A stretch of 64,000 nt of DNA from Rhododendron vialii (lineage: Eukaryota; Streptophyta; Magnoliopsida; Ericales; Ericaceae). Positions 24,048 through 35,845 of this stretch are shown here, in pieces (position 1 is the stretch's first letter; the number at the start of each line of letters is the position of its first letter). Location of the stretch: contig NC_080561.1 of NCBI RefSeq assembly GCF_030253575.1, forward strand, positions 37,495,564 through 37,559,563, in the 5' to 3' direction. The translations under genes and the position numbers were made by a program. The notes under the pieces are model-generated. The model worked only from the letters and a program-made list of their open reading frames with translations. It ran no database searches and was not told the origin of the DNA.

Positions 24048-27000
24048 TTATGTGAGGTCTCTGAAGAGGTTGGTCTGACGGCCGACCTTAACTGGCAGCC
24101 CAAGATTTTGATAAGCTCTGATCTCACCTCTCAGCCCTGCCGTCACAATCACCACTCCCCATGCTGTTGCTTGGACAGTGTGGCCCCCATGGCTATTTCC
24201 ATCAAATAAGGACCAAGAGGAAGACCAAGTCTGAGAATGAGAACTCCCAGAAGCAGAAATAGAAGGTGAGTCACCGTATCTAATTGACGAAGAGCCTGAA
24301 GTGAATGACTCGCCGATTCCAATCCCGGAGTCAGTACGAGAGACTTGAGCTAGATCTTCATCTTGGCAACTTATAGATCTCTCCAAAATACTGTTCTTCT
24401 TGGGAAGAGGCGGCAACTGTCTTTTACTGTTTGCCCCCGCCGCGTTTTCTTCTTTGGTTGGAGATCCAATAGTGGAGGGTGGATGTGGGTTTGAGCGTTT
24501 TGAATGCCTTTTAGACTGTATTTCCACAATTGGTGGCTCATTTCTTATGCTGCCAGGCCACGGAATTGCTACCGACACATCTCTACACTGAAAGTGTTCA
24601 TGAGACTGGGTGGTGATCGTCCCCTTGCTTTTCCCTGCACTTCCATTTCTTGGCTCTTCACGCTTCCATATATATACTTGAGAATCCTCACTTGCACATA
24701 CAACATATTTTCCGTCGGGACTGAACGATGCCGAAATTTGGCTGCTAGTGTTTCGGAAACCTGGTATGGAACATTGCATCTGTTAGGTGGAAAACACATG
24801 AATTTGAGTCCCCATTTATAAAATATTTTCCCAGCGAGTACCTCTGAACTTGTGAATGACGTCTGGACCATCGATGATTCTAATCCGAGAGTCTGCAGAA
24901 GTAACGAGCACTTCTGACGGATTGACTGGGGAAAACTGTTCATTAGCAATGTTAGTCTACTATGCTTGCGCAAAGATGAAACTATAGGAGGAAAAGAGAA
25001 GATTACCTCAAAGCCAGTTATTTTTTTTGCTTGAGACTTTTTCCTGTGTCGAATCTCAATCTGATCTTTTTGTTCTAGCGTGCAATCTGAAGTCAATGAC
25101 AACAAAGGTACCGATATGTTGGTAATGCATATTATGTGATTTGATAAAAAGAAGAAGCAGAAGTCAAGTTTGAACCATTAGTGTTGGGAAACATATCAAA
25201 GAAAGCAAGCATTGAAAACATTATAGTAGTAATACTAGAATCTGCAGAGTAACACATACCTGCTGTGTTGTATAAACGGCAACTCCCTGTATGTGCACCA
25301 ATTAAAGCACCCTTCAATGATGGAGAATAGGATGTTAGTGAATATAGATTACCAAGCCACATGTTTGTACTTTTTCTTGGAACATTTTTGTACTTGACAA
25401 ATTGTAGTGTTGATTGCCCATTTTCTTTGGGTCGAACTCGTATGGAAGGAGGATTCACATAGATAATGATATGATCTTTCGATTGTTTAAGAACAAGAAA
25501 CTTAATGAAGTATATCAAAGAGAATGGACTTCTCTAAACTATCAAACATGTAACTGAGAAAGTCCATCAAGTACTTGATAATTGGCGGGTTATTTAAGTT
25601 CTTGTAAGTTGAAATCCAGCTATACTTCAAATGGATAAATCACCATATCTGACTCTGGTAGTCTAAGAGACCACATAAAACAGTGGTTGTACCGTCGTTA
25701 GAGTCTTAGACTAGGTATTACACGAGAGGTGGGGAGATGGAACAAAAGGGAATAATGGACACTGAACCTAATCAATAATGGATAACTGCTGATAATTATA
25801 CAATGTATGGACTGTTGTAAACACAACCATTCAAAGCGGATACAACCACCAATTTTGTCTCTTCCTACTTCCATATGAAGAGCTGTGTCTATTCCCCATA
25901 CACTTACTGAGTTTGATCTAGACTCGTATCTCCCTGTCTATGGCAGGAAATGACCACCACTGATTAACCCATTCGACGTCCCATTATGATAACTGTAGCG
26001 TGTATTGGACTAAGATAGTTCACTCAAATTACAAAACTGATTAAAATGGGTTAGCAGGGGAGAAATAGGAAGAAGAATAAGAGAGCTACCTGCCCATCAG
26101 GGGAATAACAGGCAGCAGTAACCATTTCGTGAAGGTCAGTATAGTCGACGAGCTGCCGATCTGGTATGCTCCAAATTCGTACCTTTGCGTCAAGTGATCC
26201 ACTTATGAAATAGTCATCATCCATTGGATTGAATTGTATACAAGTTACTAAACAACCAATCATGCATTGCAGGCAAAAGTAGATTATTTAGAAAATTCAT
26301 GACAAATTATAGCATTTTATTCATCAATAATAGCATGTTTCTGCATTGTACCATAATCATTGTGTGCGAACAACTTTAGACAGCTCTTGGTTTCCATGTC
26401 CCACAGCCTAACAGTCTTGTCCATTGAAGCTGAAAGCAATAGCTGCAATCCATAAAAGTTTGCATGATTGAATGTATAGTCTCTATATATCAATCTCTAA
26501 ACTCTCAAAAGTCAAACTTGTTTCTTCTGATTAGGGGAAATTGATGCTATATTCCGTGGACTCCGGTACGAGTGTTATAGCATGGGTATATGTTGTATTG
26601 TTCTGGGTCATCTACTTTCTGTTCCTTAGGTCATGTAGACATTCAGTGTATTTAAGTAATTCATTATTCCAGGATAATTCGTTGATTTTATCCGTAAAAT
26701 GGTATTTGGAATGTGTTATGGAGCATTTCATGGATATTTTTGGATATGATGCATAGTTATAGGATAAAGTTGAATTACTACAAATTATGTTCTTGGGCGA
26801 GTGTCCCATTTCATATGTCAGACACGAGATGTATCTCATACACTTACTCACATGCGAGAATCTAACGGCTAGCAGAGTCCATACAACCTGGCTCTGATGT
26901 AAGGAAGGACCAAAATGACGATTTGATTTTAGGACCCAATGGTATGTAAAGTCCTTAAAAAGTTTTTGTGCTAAATTGCATTTTTTTCTAGTTACAGTGA

Positions 27001-28716
27001 TGAGAAGCTGACCTGTGATCTCGACCAAGATAGGTCCAAAACATCGTCCAGGTGACCTGTAAAAGAGCATACTGGTTTTTCCGAGAGTGAGAACACAGTT
27101 TCCGGCACATGGACATAATCAGGTATTAAGTTGCCCTTTTTCTTGTTAGATCCTTTCCCTTTTTTCCTCCTCTCCGATGGCATTGGCGAGAGCTCCGCAA
27201 GAGGAGGCCTTTCTTTCCTTTTCTCTGATGGCAGCTGCGAAACCTCTCCAAGTGGAGGTTGGTCCAGTGAATTCCCTGCCATTGGGTGGAGTGGACTGGA
27301 ATGAGCAGAACTCAATTCATCCGGCAATCTTCCGGACCCCGTCATAACCTCACATTCTTGGACTTCCCACACATGAATCACCTTATCTTCTCCCGCACTC
27401 GCTAGGTAATGAGCGTCCGGGCTAAATCTCATAGTCCAAATGGATCCCTCGTGAGCCTGAATTTCAAGACACAAATGCATAGCGGAAAATTCCTTCATGG
27501 GTTTCCCTTGTTGACGAACTTTGATCCATTTGGAGGTCGAGTTCTTCTTATTCTTTGGGTTTTCTGTTGCATGCTGCTCTCTTTCTTTGTCCGCGACCAA
27601 TCCGCTCACCGAACTCGCCACCCCCTTTATGTTCTTCAACAGGGCAACCCCCCTCCTCTTGCTGTATCTAAAGCTCTTGCTCAGGTAAGAATTTGTAATT
27701 TTCCTCGCATCATCTAGACTTCTTGACACGTTTTCCCGACGCATTAGCTCCTTGACAACAGGGGAATACCCAACAGATTTCTCAAATTCCTCCATCGTGA
27801 GTTGCTTCCCCGTTTGAACTTCGCTTAATCGATTCCACATTCCATCATCATTGAACTCTTTTACGATAAATTCCTTCCCGGTGTCCAAATTTTTTATCAA
27901 GAAAAACGCGCCAAACTTACTGTTCGATAATATAGACGTCAATGGACCGCTATTAGGCATCGATGATCTGTTTCGAGTTGTTTTTGGGGATACTCTGACT
28001 GTATTGGCATACTGACAGATACTGGAATGCGGGGTTAATAACATTGATGAGGTTCTAGTGAGACGCTGCTTTGATATTGTTCCAATAAGCTCCTCTTTCC
28101 TTTTCCTTGTGTGAGCAGAAAATGTCTCTATGTCTCCATCCGATCGCGACCGGACAAGCATTATCGGCATCGAAGGTGAAGGCTCGCCTTTCGGCTCTTC
28201 GGGTGGGGCCGATTCAACCGCTGACGAAGATGTATTCGTCACCGGTTGATTGTTTTGCACTTTCCGGGAAGGTGAATGGATGATTTTTGTGCTGGCAATG
28301 CTAATAAAGTTCTTGTTGCTAGTTAACCCCATTCCTTGAAGCAGCCTCTTTCGACGCTCCTTGATCGAACTGGGCTCCGCCGTCCACATGTCATAATCGC
28401 CGAATATGGATGTGGTGGCTTGAGCCGCGTCGAAGCCGCGAAAGTCCTTGACCGCAGGGGTTGCTGACGAGATGGCCGAAGAAAACGACATTCGAGGGTC
28501 CTCGAATTCGTCGTCGTCGTCTGACCCGGAAGAGGCCAAGTCGTGGGAGACGGCGGAGGACATTCGGTCGTAGGTTTCGAAGAACCGGTCGTCGTCGTCG
28601 TCATGGTCTCCTAGACCTTCCCAATTCATGGTCATCGTCTTTCTTCTTTCCATTGTTGCACCCTTTTTCCGATCCTGCTCCTTCATTGCTGGGCCTTTTT
28701 CTTGATTCTGGTTCAT
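24048..28716 (-). CDS. WD repeat-containing protein 44-like (WD40 family)
   Basis: Seven exons join in frame to 963 residues: 28716-27013, 26442-26352, 26247-26090, 25311-25260, 25086-25007, 24935-24842 and 24760-24048. All introns are GT-AG. The N-terminal 400 residues are acidic, then Ser-rich, with the plant WDR44-like signature [14 protein letters not shown]...GMWNRL...[19 protein letters not shown] at about 275-329. WD repeats start near 421 ([13 protein letters not shown]...HVWEV) and continue through [11 protein letters not shown]...[20 protein letters not shown]...VRIWSI, the [10 protein letters not shown] blade and [12 protein letters not shown]...VYIWKRE near 760. A 200-residue Ser/Pro-rich tail ends NLFRDLT. 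WD40 propellers are binding scaffolds; mammalian WDR44 binds RAB11 on endosomes, and the plant role is unclear. The start is ambiguous: ATGs at 28716, 28653, 28635 and 28629 are all in frame. I took the first after the CT tract; a start at 28629 would give 934 residues. Confidence 0.93.
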
Positions 28717-28860
28717 TGTTGAGCCTTTTTCTTGATTTTGGTAACATTGATGTACGTTGGTGAATGGAGATTGACGTGTTTTAATCAGAATAGGGAAAAC
28801 ATAGCTGACAAAATGGCTCAGATCTTTAGTGAGCTGTGTTTTTTTTTTTGGTACCTTGTT

Positions 28861-28863
28861 GAG

Positions 28864-28890
<27 letters not shown>
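28861..28890. repeat. (GA)n microsatellite in the WDR44-like leader or promoter
   Basis: A GA run about 145 bp upstream of the minus-strand start at 28716 reads CT on the sense strand. It is why the long reading frame there appears to begin with a Leu-Ser repeat. Confidence 0.95.
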
Positions 28891-28894
<4 letters not shown>

Positions 28895-31800
28895 GAAGAG
28901 AGGAAAACAAGGGTGATTATCGTTACGGTTTTCTTTATTTGGTTTGGGAAAGAAACGGTCAAGGATTTTGTCAATTACTTCTCCTCACGTCGCTACATGT
29001 TGCTCCCAAGTAAATGGGATTTCAAAACTTAAGTCTCACCCCCTTTACAAATAGGCAAATGCTACAAGGTGCCCTTGGGACTTGGGACACAAGTTAGGAG
29101 CACTTTAAGTGTTTTAATTAAATTTTTTATACTCGTTCCAACATCTACTAATAATGACATTGAGAATGTAAACTATTCCATTAAAAGAAGTCAACCAATA
29201 TTTCGAATGACAAAAATGACCATATAACTAATTCCCATTCTTCTCTTTAAGGTGAGAAAAACAATGCTAATATTGTTTTGGAGGGAAATTTTGGTGCAAC
29301 ATGCGAGTCTGACTCTTCATATGGAACTTATTCACTTGTTGCCAATTTCTGTTCACTTGCCGCCAGTTTCTTTTCATATAAGAGTGGAGCAATCTTTTTA
29401 GTTCTTATGTGTCTGTGACGTTTTGTTTCAAATATATTTTTGTTATCTCGCCCGAGTTTTGTACGGTTGTTATACAACTGTAATTTTTTTCCTCTCTTTT
29501 AGATGTTAAAAATTGGAACTCCTAAATTTTTAATTAATTGTTTGTGGTAGTATTATCCAATTATTAATTTCCCATATTATAAAGATATTCTAATATTAGA
29601 TTTTATTTTTTAGGATTATAGTTTGATGTGGTTTACCCAACTGAGCTTCTTCGTCATATCACCAAATCCAAATGCATTTCCGTATCCTTGTTACGTTGTT
29701 CTTTGCAGCAGAAAAAAAAAGAAGCCAAGATTTGTACGTAATCTTTTCATTTGCACTGAAAACTTTTCGCCTACCTAATTTTAAAATGGAAATGTGTATA
29801 GTGTTGTCATTAAAAAGTAGCATTACAAACATTTATGGGTAATTTAGAAAATAGTGGTGAAAATGAATGTTTTGTGAGTTTCCATAAACACAACTCATGG
29901 ATTAAATATATTTATTGCACCTAAAGCATTTAAAAGAACCATAAACTAGTGCCCCAAACTTCTGTCCCAGGAGCATCTATTAGCGGGACAGTTAGAAATA
30001 TGCCCTAGAGTAATCATTCAGTGTTCTCTGAGTACCACGTGACATTGCCTACGTGGTACTACTCGTCATGCGGTACAGACATTACCATTCACTTTTGTTG
30101 GATGATTGAGAGATAAAGAGTGACCCACATTATGATCATAACAATGATATGAACACTCCTACCAACCACTCACCTCTCACATATGTGTCGGCCCCACACA
30201 TTACGTGGGAGAGAAGTGGTCGGGGAGTGGCCAGTGGGCCGTAGGCGTGTCCGTAGCATTATTGTATGATTTATCTCTGTTGGTTGATTAAGAAACAAAG
30301 AGTGACCCACATTATGTGGTGGGGATTTTTTATTTGCAAAGATTATCATATGTCAATGCCACGAGCTACTTCGAAATTACCCCATAATTGGCATATATTG
30401 TATTTATGCATGTGTAGTTGAGTTTCATCCCTCCACTAGATTCACGAATCATATTTTGCCACATTAACCTCTATTTTTTTTAGATTTTCTGTCAAATGAT
30501 AAATTTTATATCCACGAAATCCATATTTTGTTGTTATATTTTCTTCTTACCAATTAATTATTGAGTCAGTTTGGTTAAAGATAACAAAACCTAGTTTTCC
30601 AATGATTTTGTGGAAAATTTATTTTGATTGACTGTGCACTAAACTTATTCTTTTGGTACTTTTGAAAAAGAAAATTGATTCACCTCTTTCCCTCTCTGTC
30701 CTCCTTGCAGCCCTCGGCGTCCTATGCCCTTTCCACGCTCTCTTTTCTTTTTGCATCTCCTCTCTTCCTTTTATTTTTGGATTGACCGCCACAAATCTAT
30801 GCTCGATGATTGTATCGAGTTGTACGGACCACGGAAGGAACCAACATTTTTATCGCGGAGGTGCAACGAAGGGATGGAAAAAATTAGAGGACATGGACCG
30901 GCATTTTATCGTGGAGGTGCAGCGAAGAGATGGAAAAAATTAGAGGAACGTCGCGCAGTTACAACATTTTTATTTGTAAATTGAGAGAGGAAACTTTATC
31001 TCATTTAGGGTAATGTGAAGATTAATTTAAATTAAGAAAATGAAGGTGTAAAGGTCGTATGTTGTTTGGTGTATTAAACAAGCCAAATAAAGTTATCTCA
31101 TCTCGGCAACTAACGATCGAGAGCTGTTCATTGCCGAGGTGAGATTCGAGCCATCGGATGCACGATTTGATGGCTTGGATGCGCGAAGCACGGTGCTACA
31201 CACACCACTGCACAGCACCATCTCCCAATTCAATAAAGTTGGGCATTTACACTAGATTAATTGCCTACATACAGGAAGTAGCCGAAGGACCAGCAAATAG
31301 AGTAACGAAATATTGAAGTTGTATATATAGCATGGGTCAAGGATCATTGCACATTTAGATATTCGCCGAGAAGTTGATCGTTTTTGTGATTTTCTTTTTA
31401 TTCGTAGGTTGGCAAATGTAGTTGTCATACATTTTGATAATTTCGGGTTTGCGAGGTTTCGGCATTCGTACGCGGGAACGATATTGGTTCATCTGTGGAA
31501 CGATAATCATTCTATTTGATGTAATGCTATTTTTTTTTTTTTTATTAATAAAAGTTTTCTACCATGTTGGAAGGAAAAGAAAAGGGTCATTACACAAGTA
31601 GTCCCACTATATACATGGGTATATAGAAAATGTGCGTGCCGACTTATGCGTGGGGCTCACCACCCGAGTCGTACGCAAAGATGATCCGAAAAGTTTACTT
31701 TGTAGAGAATAATATTTTACTTCTTGTGTTATAAAAATCAGTATAATCAGATATTAGTGTTTGATCAATTCGTCTAATTCTTGGTTCACAATTCTAGATT

Positions 31801-32640
31801 GCGAAATCTGAACAATAAAAATGGACGAATTGATTGAGCACTTATCCATATTTGATTGAGCTGAATTTTTTGCAATGCATGTTTAAAGTTGTTCTCTGCA
31901 AAATTAACATCTTTGAAAATCTATGTGAGATCTGATGAGGGCCGCACACATGGAGTCGATCGGTACATTTTAGCATGTAGCCACCACATCGGTAGGTACC
32001 CGAGAAATTATTGTGACAAACCATTTATCACAATCAATTTCAAACATCTCATCAACATTTTGTCTTTCCTAATTGACAGGTCAACTAAAGAATAGAAAAA
32101 CAGGGTTATGTGACAAAATTTACTTCAGCTTCTGTACATCTTCCTGGGAAAGTTCAACATCAGCTCAAACCTCATTTCACGCAAGGATAGCAGTCCGCCC
32201 CGCCCCGCCCCGCCCCTTGGATTGGATTTGGGTTTCGAATACGGATTTGGGTATGATATGGAGAAAGAGAACGAGAAACTGTCGAATTTGGGACCTATCA
32301 AAAAAAATAAAAAAAACTGTCGAATTTGGGTTCAAGTGGAGGAGACTTGTATATATGAAGTACTATATATCAATCACTTATAATTTATATACTCTCTACT
32401 ATCTCTATATTCTAGTTTCTGTATTGATATTACCTATTTATTTTAGCCTTCTATTGCAAAAATATAGTCAGTTTAGAGAGGTACAAAAGATTTTCTAGTT
32501 TGGAGATGAAGGAATTCTGACCCTAATCCGCCTTGTTGCCATTCCTGGTCTCTCAAGTTCAAGTCACATTCATGTGCGATGAATATTACTCAAGGTAATA
32601 CCTACTCTTATAAAATAAATGCCATAGTTTTTTTGTAAAA
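28891..32640. other. Intergenic region with short duplications
   Basis: There is no gene. A duplicated block of about 55 bp lies at 30847-30946. A block reading AGAGTGACCCACATTATG occurs twice, near 30116 and 30299, within a GTGG-rich area. A motif with ATTGCCGAGGTGAG near 31130 recalls the foldback elements at 32685 and 36960. C-rich CCCCG repeats lie at 32194-32216. Confidence 0.5.
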
Positions 32641-32684
32641 GAATTAACATTATTGTTAGGGGAAGTCCCCCACCCCAACAAACC

Positions 32685-32876
32685 CGGGTCCTTGTTGTCC
32701 CTTAGGAAGAGGAGCTGTCTATGTTCGATAATAGACGGTTCAGATTTCATTTCGACAGAACAGATCTTAGCCGTCCAACCACGCATTGCCGAGATAAAAT
32801 CCGAATCATCTGTTGCCGAGCATGAACGGCTCGGATGGGAATATGGGTCCTTAGGGGACAACAGGATCCCCGAGTT
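32685..32876. mobile_element. Foldback element flanked by 15-bp direct repeats
   Basis: The left end has GGGTCCTTGTTGTCCCTTAG and the right end has the near-complement (CTTAGGGGACAACAGGATCC). Identical 15-base direct repeats CCACCCCAACAAACC flank it at 32670-32684 and 32877-32891. Inside are GCCGAG/CGTTC blocks, partly complementary. A diverged relative lies at about 36960-37140. Fifteen bases is long for a DNA-transposon target duplication, so the flanks may instead be part of the repeat unit. Confidence 0.6.
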
Positions 32877-32895
32877 CCACCCCAACAAACCATGC

Positions 32896-32899
<4 letters not shown>

Positions 32900-32943
<44 letters not shown>
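32900..32943. repeat. (CT)n microsatellite
   Basis: This long CT run lies just after the foldback element. Frames across it on both strands (LSLS and RERE) are artefacts. Confidence 0.95.
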
Positions 32944-32944
<1 letters not shown>

Positions 32945-33039
32945 ATGTTTTATATTGTTAGCCGTTGGGCAATTCGGCGAGATATGTAACTTTCTGTTAT
33001 TGGTTTGCAATATTCTTCAATTGAATCAGATAGTAGCAA

Positions 33040-33219
33040 GCAGCCGCAGTCCATTAGCCAGAGAGTGTCTGAATTGGTTCCCACAGGGAGCTAGGTTCCA
33101 GGTCTAGCTCTGGTATTTGAGAAGTGGGGCCGGGGCCAGCTCTCTTGGGTTCGAAGGTCTACCAACAAGGCGGCTCATGCCATTGCTTCTCTGGTGTCTA
33201 GAGGAGGCTTCCAACAATA
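33040..33219 (+). mobile_element. LINE-type RNase H fragment
   Basis: On the plus strand a frame near 33121-33219 reads SWVRRSTNKAAHAIASLVSR, the typical C-terminal helix of the RNase H domain of plant LINE reverse transcriptases (compare W-V-x-R-x-x-N-x-x-A-H-x-x-A). The upstream bases (33028-33100) give an RNase H-like frame that is out of register with the first, so the copy is decayed. No reverse transcriptase is visible nearby. It stops where the next element begins. Confidence 0.6.
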
Positions 33220-33617
33220 GGGCCGGCCCTGGGGACAAATCAATGGATGATCGCCTAGGATCTCCAGTTTTGAGCTAAATAGTGAAATTTATTAAATATA
33301 CTAGGTGTGAAATATTTTACAATTAGCATGGTGGTAAGCCGCGTGCATACAGAACTCTAGGTCGCGAGTTTAATTTCTATCCCCTTCCATTTTTAACGTA
33401 AAATTTTGGAATTTGTTCATAAAAAAGGTCTTAAAAACAATGCTCTGGAGTCTCAAACTCCCGGCCTATCCTTCTATAGGTTTGTACAACCACATTGCCA
33501 CTGAACTATATGCTTAGCTTGTTTCCTCCATCAAATAACTGTTTAATATACTAAAAAATAGAAGGCCCCATTCTCAAATTTCGCTTAGGGCTTCGGAAAT
33601 TTTAGGGCCGGGCCTGC
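33218..33617. mobile_element. Non-autonomous element with palindromic GGGCCGGCCC ends
   Basis: The ends are TAGGGCCGGCCCTG (near 33220) and TTAGGGCCGGGCCTG (near 33603), a terminal type common in plant non-autonomous hAT-like elements. The inner DNA holds two tRNA-like stretches: plus strand near 33320-33380 (GGTGGTAAG ... GGTCGCGAGTTT) and minus strand near 33450-33515 (TAGTTCAGTGG ... GGGAGTTTGAGA). These look like RNA polymerase III A and B boxes. I assign the superfamily only tentatively. Confidence 0.5.
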
Positions 33618-33621
33618 CCAA

Positions 33622-33775
33622 CAAGGCATGGCATGACATGTGCTTGTCACCGGGATAGATAAGGCATGGCACGACGTGTGCTTGTTACCAGGCTAGGTAA
33701 GACATGGAACGGCTTGTGTTTGTCACCGGACTAGGCAAGGCTTGGCATGGCATGGCCCATGCCTGTCACTAGGCT
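33622..33775. repeat. Four degenerate tandem repeats of about 39 bp
   Basis: Each unit has an AAGGCATGGCA-like start, a TGTGCTTGTCACC-like middle and a GGCTAGGT-like end. The units differ at several positions, so the array is not young. It abuts the right end of the preceding element. Confidence 0.75.
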
Positions 33776-35083
33776 ACATGCTCTGGTATTCTCGTCTGAT
33801 AAAAAAAAAAATTTAATCAATTGTTACATTTTACCTCTTTTCTACCAAAATCAGAAAGTCTATCCAACCGCTCTATTTTATCGCTCCCTCCATCGGTCTC
33901 ATTTTTACCGTCCCAAAAGTATTTTGGACGGTCTGGATTTTAAAAGACTCTTCCTCTTTGTAAGAGTTCTTTTAAAATCCGGACCCTTAATTAATTACTG
34001 AGACGGATGATGAGATTGATCACCGCAATAGGGAGAGCGGTGAAACAGAGGGATGGACATAGCACCACTGTAGCAAAATTTACCTACACAAACATAGCCC
34101 TGCACAGTGATTAATTTGGGGACCCCTAAATATTAAATGTGACAACGATGCACTCTAAAAATAAAATGGATTCTTTTCAATTTTACCCCTTGTCAGGTTA
34201 TAAAAAGATATCCTCCAACTAAGAATTGTTCTATCTTTCCAGTCAATAATAAATGTGTAACACCTAAGATGCCAGATCCTTCCTTCCAAATATGGCCTGT
34301 ACAAAACCCTCGCCACTGCTTCTTCATCATTCCCAAATCACTTCTCAGCTTCTTCTTCTTCTTCGTTTTTTTATAACAGGATCTTCGGTCAGCTTGCGCG
34401 CACCTCGACTAATTCTGAAACTCTGAAATTAGCAACCTGCCAAAATCACTTCTCAAATTTATTTTTTTTTTGAAACGGCATCACTTCTCGACTTGAAAGC
34501 AGCTATATATAACCAACGGGGTACCATGTGTGGTACCCGCCCGGCAACCAAAAAATTCTCATAATTCTAGATGTTCGTTATAACATGTGGGTTTAAGATG
34601 ACTTTTAACTTGGGAGGTTTTCCCACTAAAAAAAGCCCCAGTAGAATTGTTCCCTTTTCGCGTAACTGAATAACACCTTGATCACAAAAGAAGATGAGAG
34701 TGCAATAATAAAGTTGGAAGTCTTATGTCTCTCTCGTTTCCTTCGTCTTTACTTCACCACTCTAAAAATCTTTCCTAATCTTTAACTTTCACATCAGCCA
34801 AATACAAAATAAATCAAGGCTTACATATACATAAACACACTCACAACCTTCACCGATACAAAAAAAGAAAGAAAGAAAAAACTAGCGATCGCTGAAGGTT
34901 TGTCTGATCGTTAACTATACACCCCAGCTGTCCGGACAGACACCCCGGTTATTACAAAAAAATAAGAACTGGATGGGAAAGTAAATTTCCAGCAGAAGCA
35001 TGATCATGATGAGTTAATGAACGCAATTTGACATGAAAGTCTCTTACCAATTCTGAATAGACAAATATAGCATGCAAACAAAT
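33776..35083. other. Intergenic region, no gene seen
   Basis: The stretch near 33890-34030 has complementary TTTTAAAATCC/GGATTTTAAAA blocks and a GGACGGTCTGGATTT motif that recurs near 40170, suggesting a decayed element. The motif at 34388-34418 is another copy of the dispersed terminal sequence. The rest is AT-rich without signal. Confidence 0.5.
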
Positions 35084-35599
35084 TTACTCTGTTTTTTTCT
35101 CACTTCGAGCCCTCTTGATTTCGCGGCCTAAATCTCCCTGAATTGCCGGAGGAAACATGGATTCGGCCTCTTCTTCGAAATCAATTCGGAGGCTCCGGCG
35201 AGCCTCCGGCGAAGCCTTTCTCTTTCTTGATTCTCGTTTCCTCTGTCTTTTCGGGGCCGGCGGGCACTCTGTAATTTCCGGGATCATCTGATCCGTTGGA
35301 GTCTTGAATCCGTCGTCGTTTTCGGGAACCTCAATTGCCCCCGAAAATGGCGGGTTTTTAATAATGAGGTCTAGAGAAGAAGAAGAAGCCGTTGATTCAG
35401 TTTCGTCTCCTTCTTCTTCTTCTTCTTCTTCTCTGTAATTCTCTTCTTCTTCTTCTTCTTCTTCTCTGTAATTCTCTGGCTCAATTGAGGCTGTTGTTTG
35501 ACACCCATTCGGGGAATCTGAATTGGGTTTTGAGGAAACTTCGAATTGGATCTGTTTTTGGTCTTTTTTGGGGTTGGAGGCGTCTGAATTTGACGTCAT
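35084..35599 (-). CDS. SMR: SIAMESE-related (SMR-type) cyclin-dependent kinase inhibitor
   Basis: This is a single-exon gene of 171 residues, as usual for SMR genes. The diagnostic block is GFKTPTDQMIPEITECPPAP at residues 98-117, followed by a basic KRQRKRESRKRK segment (117-128) that is a likely nuclear localisation signal. The C-terminal SLRIDFEEEAESMFPP and DLGREIKRAR resemble the C-terminal motif of SMR4/5/8-like members. SMR proteins bind CDK-cyclin complexes in the nucleus, block mitosis and promote endoreduplication or stress arrest. The N-terminal third holds a tandemly duplicated acidic unit (NYR plus seven or eight Glu, twice, residues 43-63) encoded by a GAA/GAG microsatellite. 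The start at 35599 sits 30 bp from a CT tract in the leader. Which SMR it corresponds to I cannot say. Confidence 0.9.
   Translation of the reverse strand: MTSNSDASNPKKDQKQIQFEVSSKPNSDSPNGCQTTASIEPENYREEEEEEEENYREEEEEEEGDETESTASSSSLDLIIKNPPFSGAIEVPENDDGFKTPTDQMIPEITECPPAPKRQRKRESRKRKASPEARRSLRIDFEEEAESMFPPAIQGDLGREIKRARSEKKTE
35409..35470. repeat. Coding (GAA)n expansion, two blocks, in the SMR-type gene
   Basis: Two TTC runs on the plus strand, separated by TCTGTAATTC, encode two poly-Glu runs with an intervening Asn-Tyr-Arg. The second block copies the first, so the pair arose by duplication of a unit of about 33 bp. Length should vary between individuals in steps of three bases. Confidence 0.9.
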
Positions 35600-35627
35600 G
35601 TAGAGGGATGGAATTCAGTGAACATGA

Positions 35628-35629
<2 letters not shown>

Positions 35630-35671
<42 letters not shown>
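35630..35671. repeat. (GA)n microsatellite in the SMR-type gene leader
   Basis: A GA run of about 42 bp, reading CT on the sense strand, ends 30 bp upstream of the start codon. A second GA run lies at 35811-35840. Confidence 0.95.
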
Positions 35672-35674
<3 letters not shown>

Positions 35675-35803
35675 GGTGTTTGTTATGGAGATGCTATTAC
35701 ATGGGATATAATCTTGGAAATTTTACCGCCTTTTTCCGTTTCTTTAGCGAGTTCACTGAGCTTCACTCAGGGTTATGGCTCCTTTCTACACATGTAACAC
35801 ATC

Positions 35804-35840
<37 letters not shown>

Positions 35841-35845
<5 letters not shown>

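Noticed and set aside
33318-33380. tRNA gene candidates (also minus strand 33450-33515, minus strand 13180-13235 and plus strand 55485-55540)
   Set aside because: Only A- and B-box-like patterns are present; no full cloverleaf with an acceptor stem could be drawn, so they are tRNA-derived relics at most.
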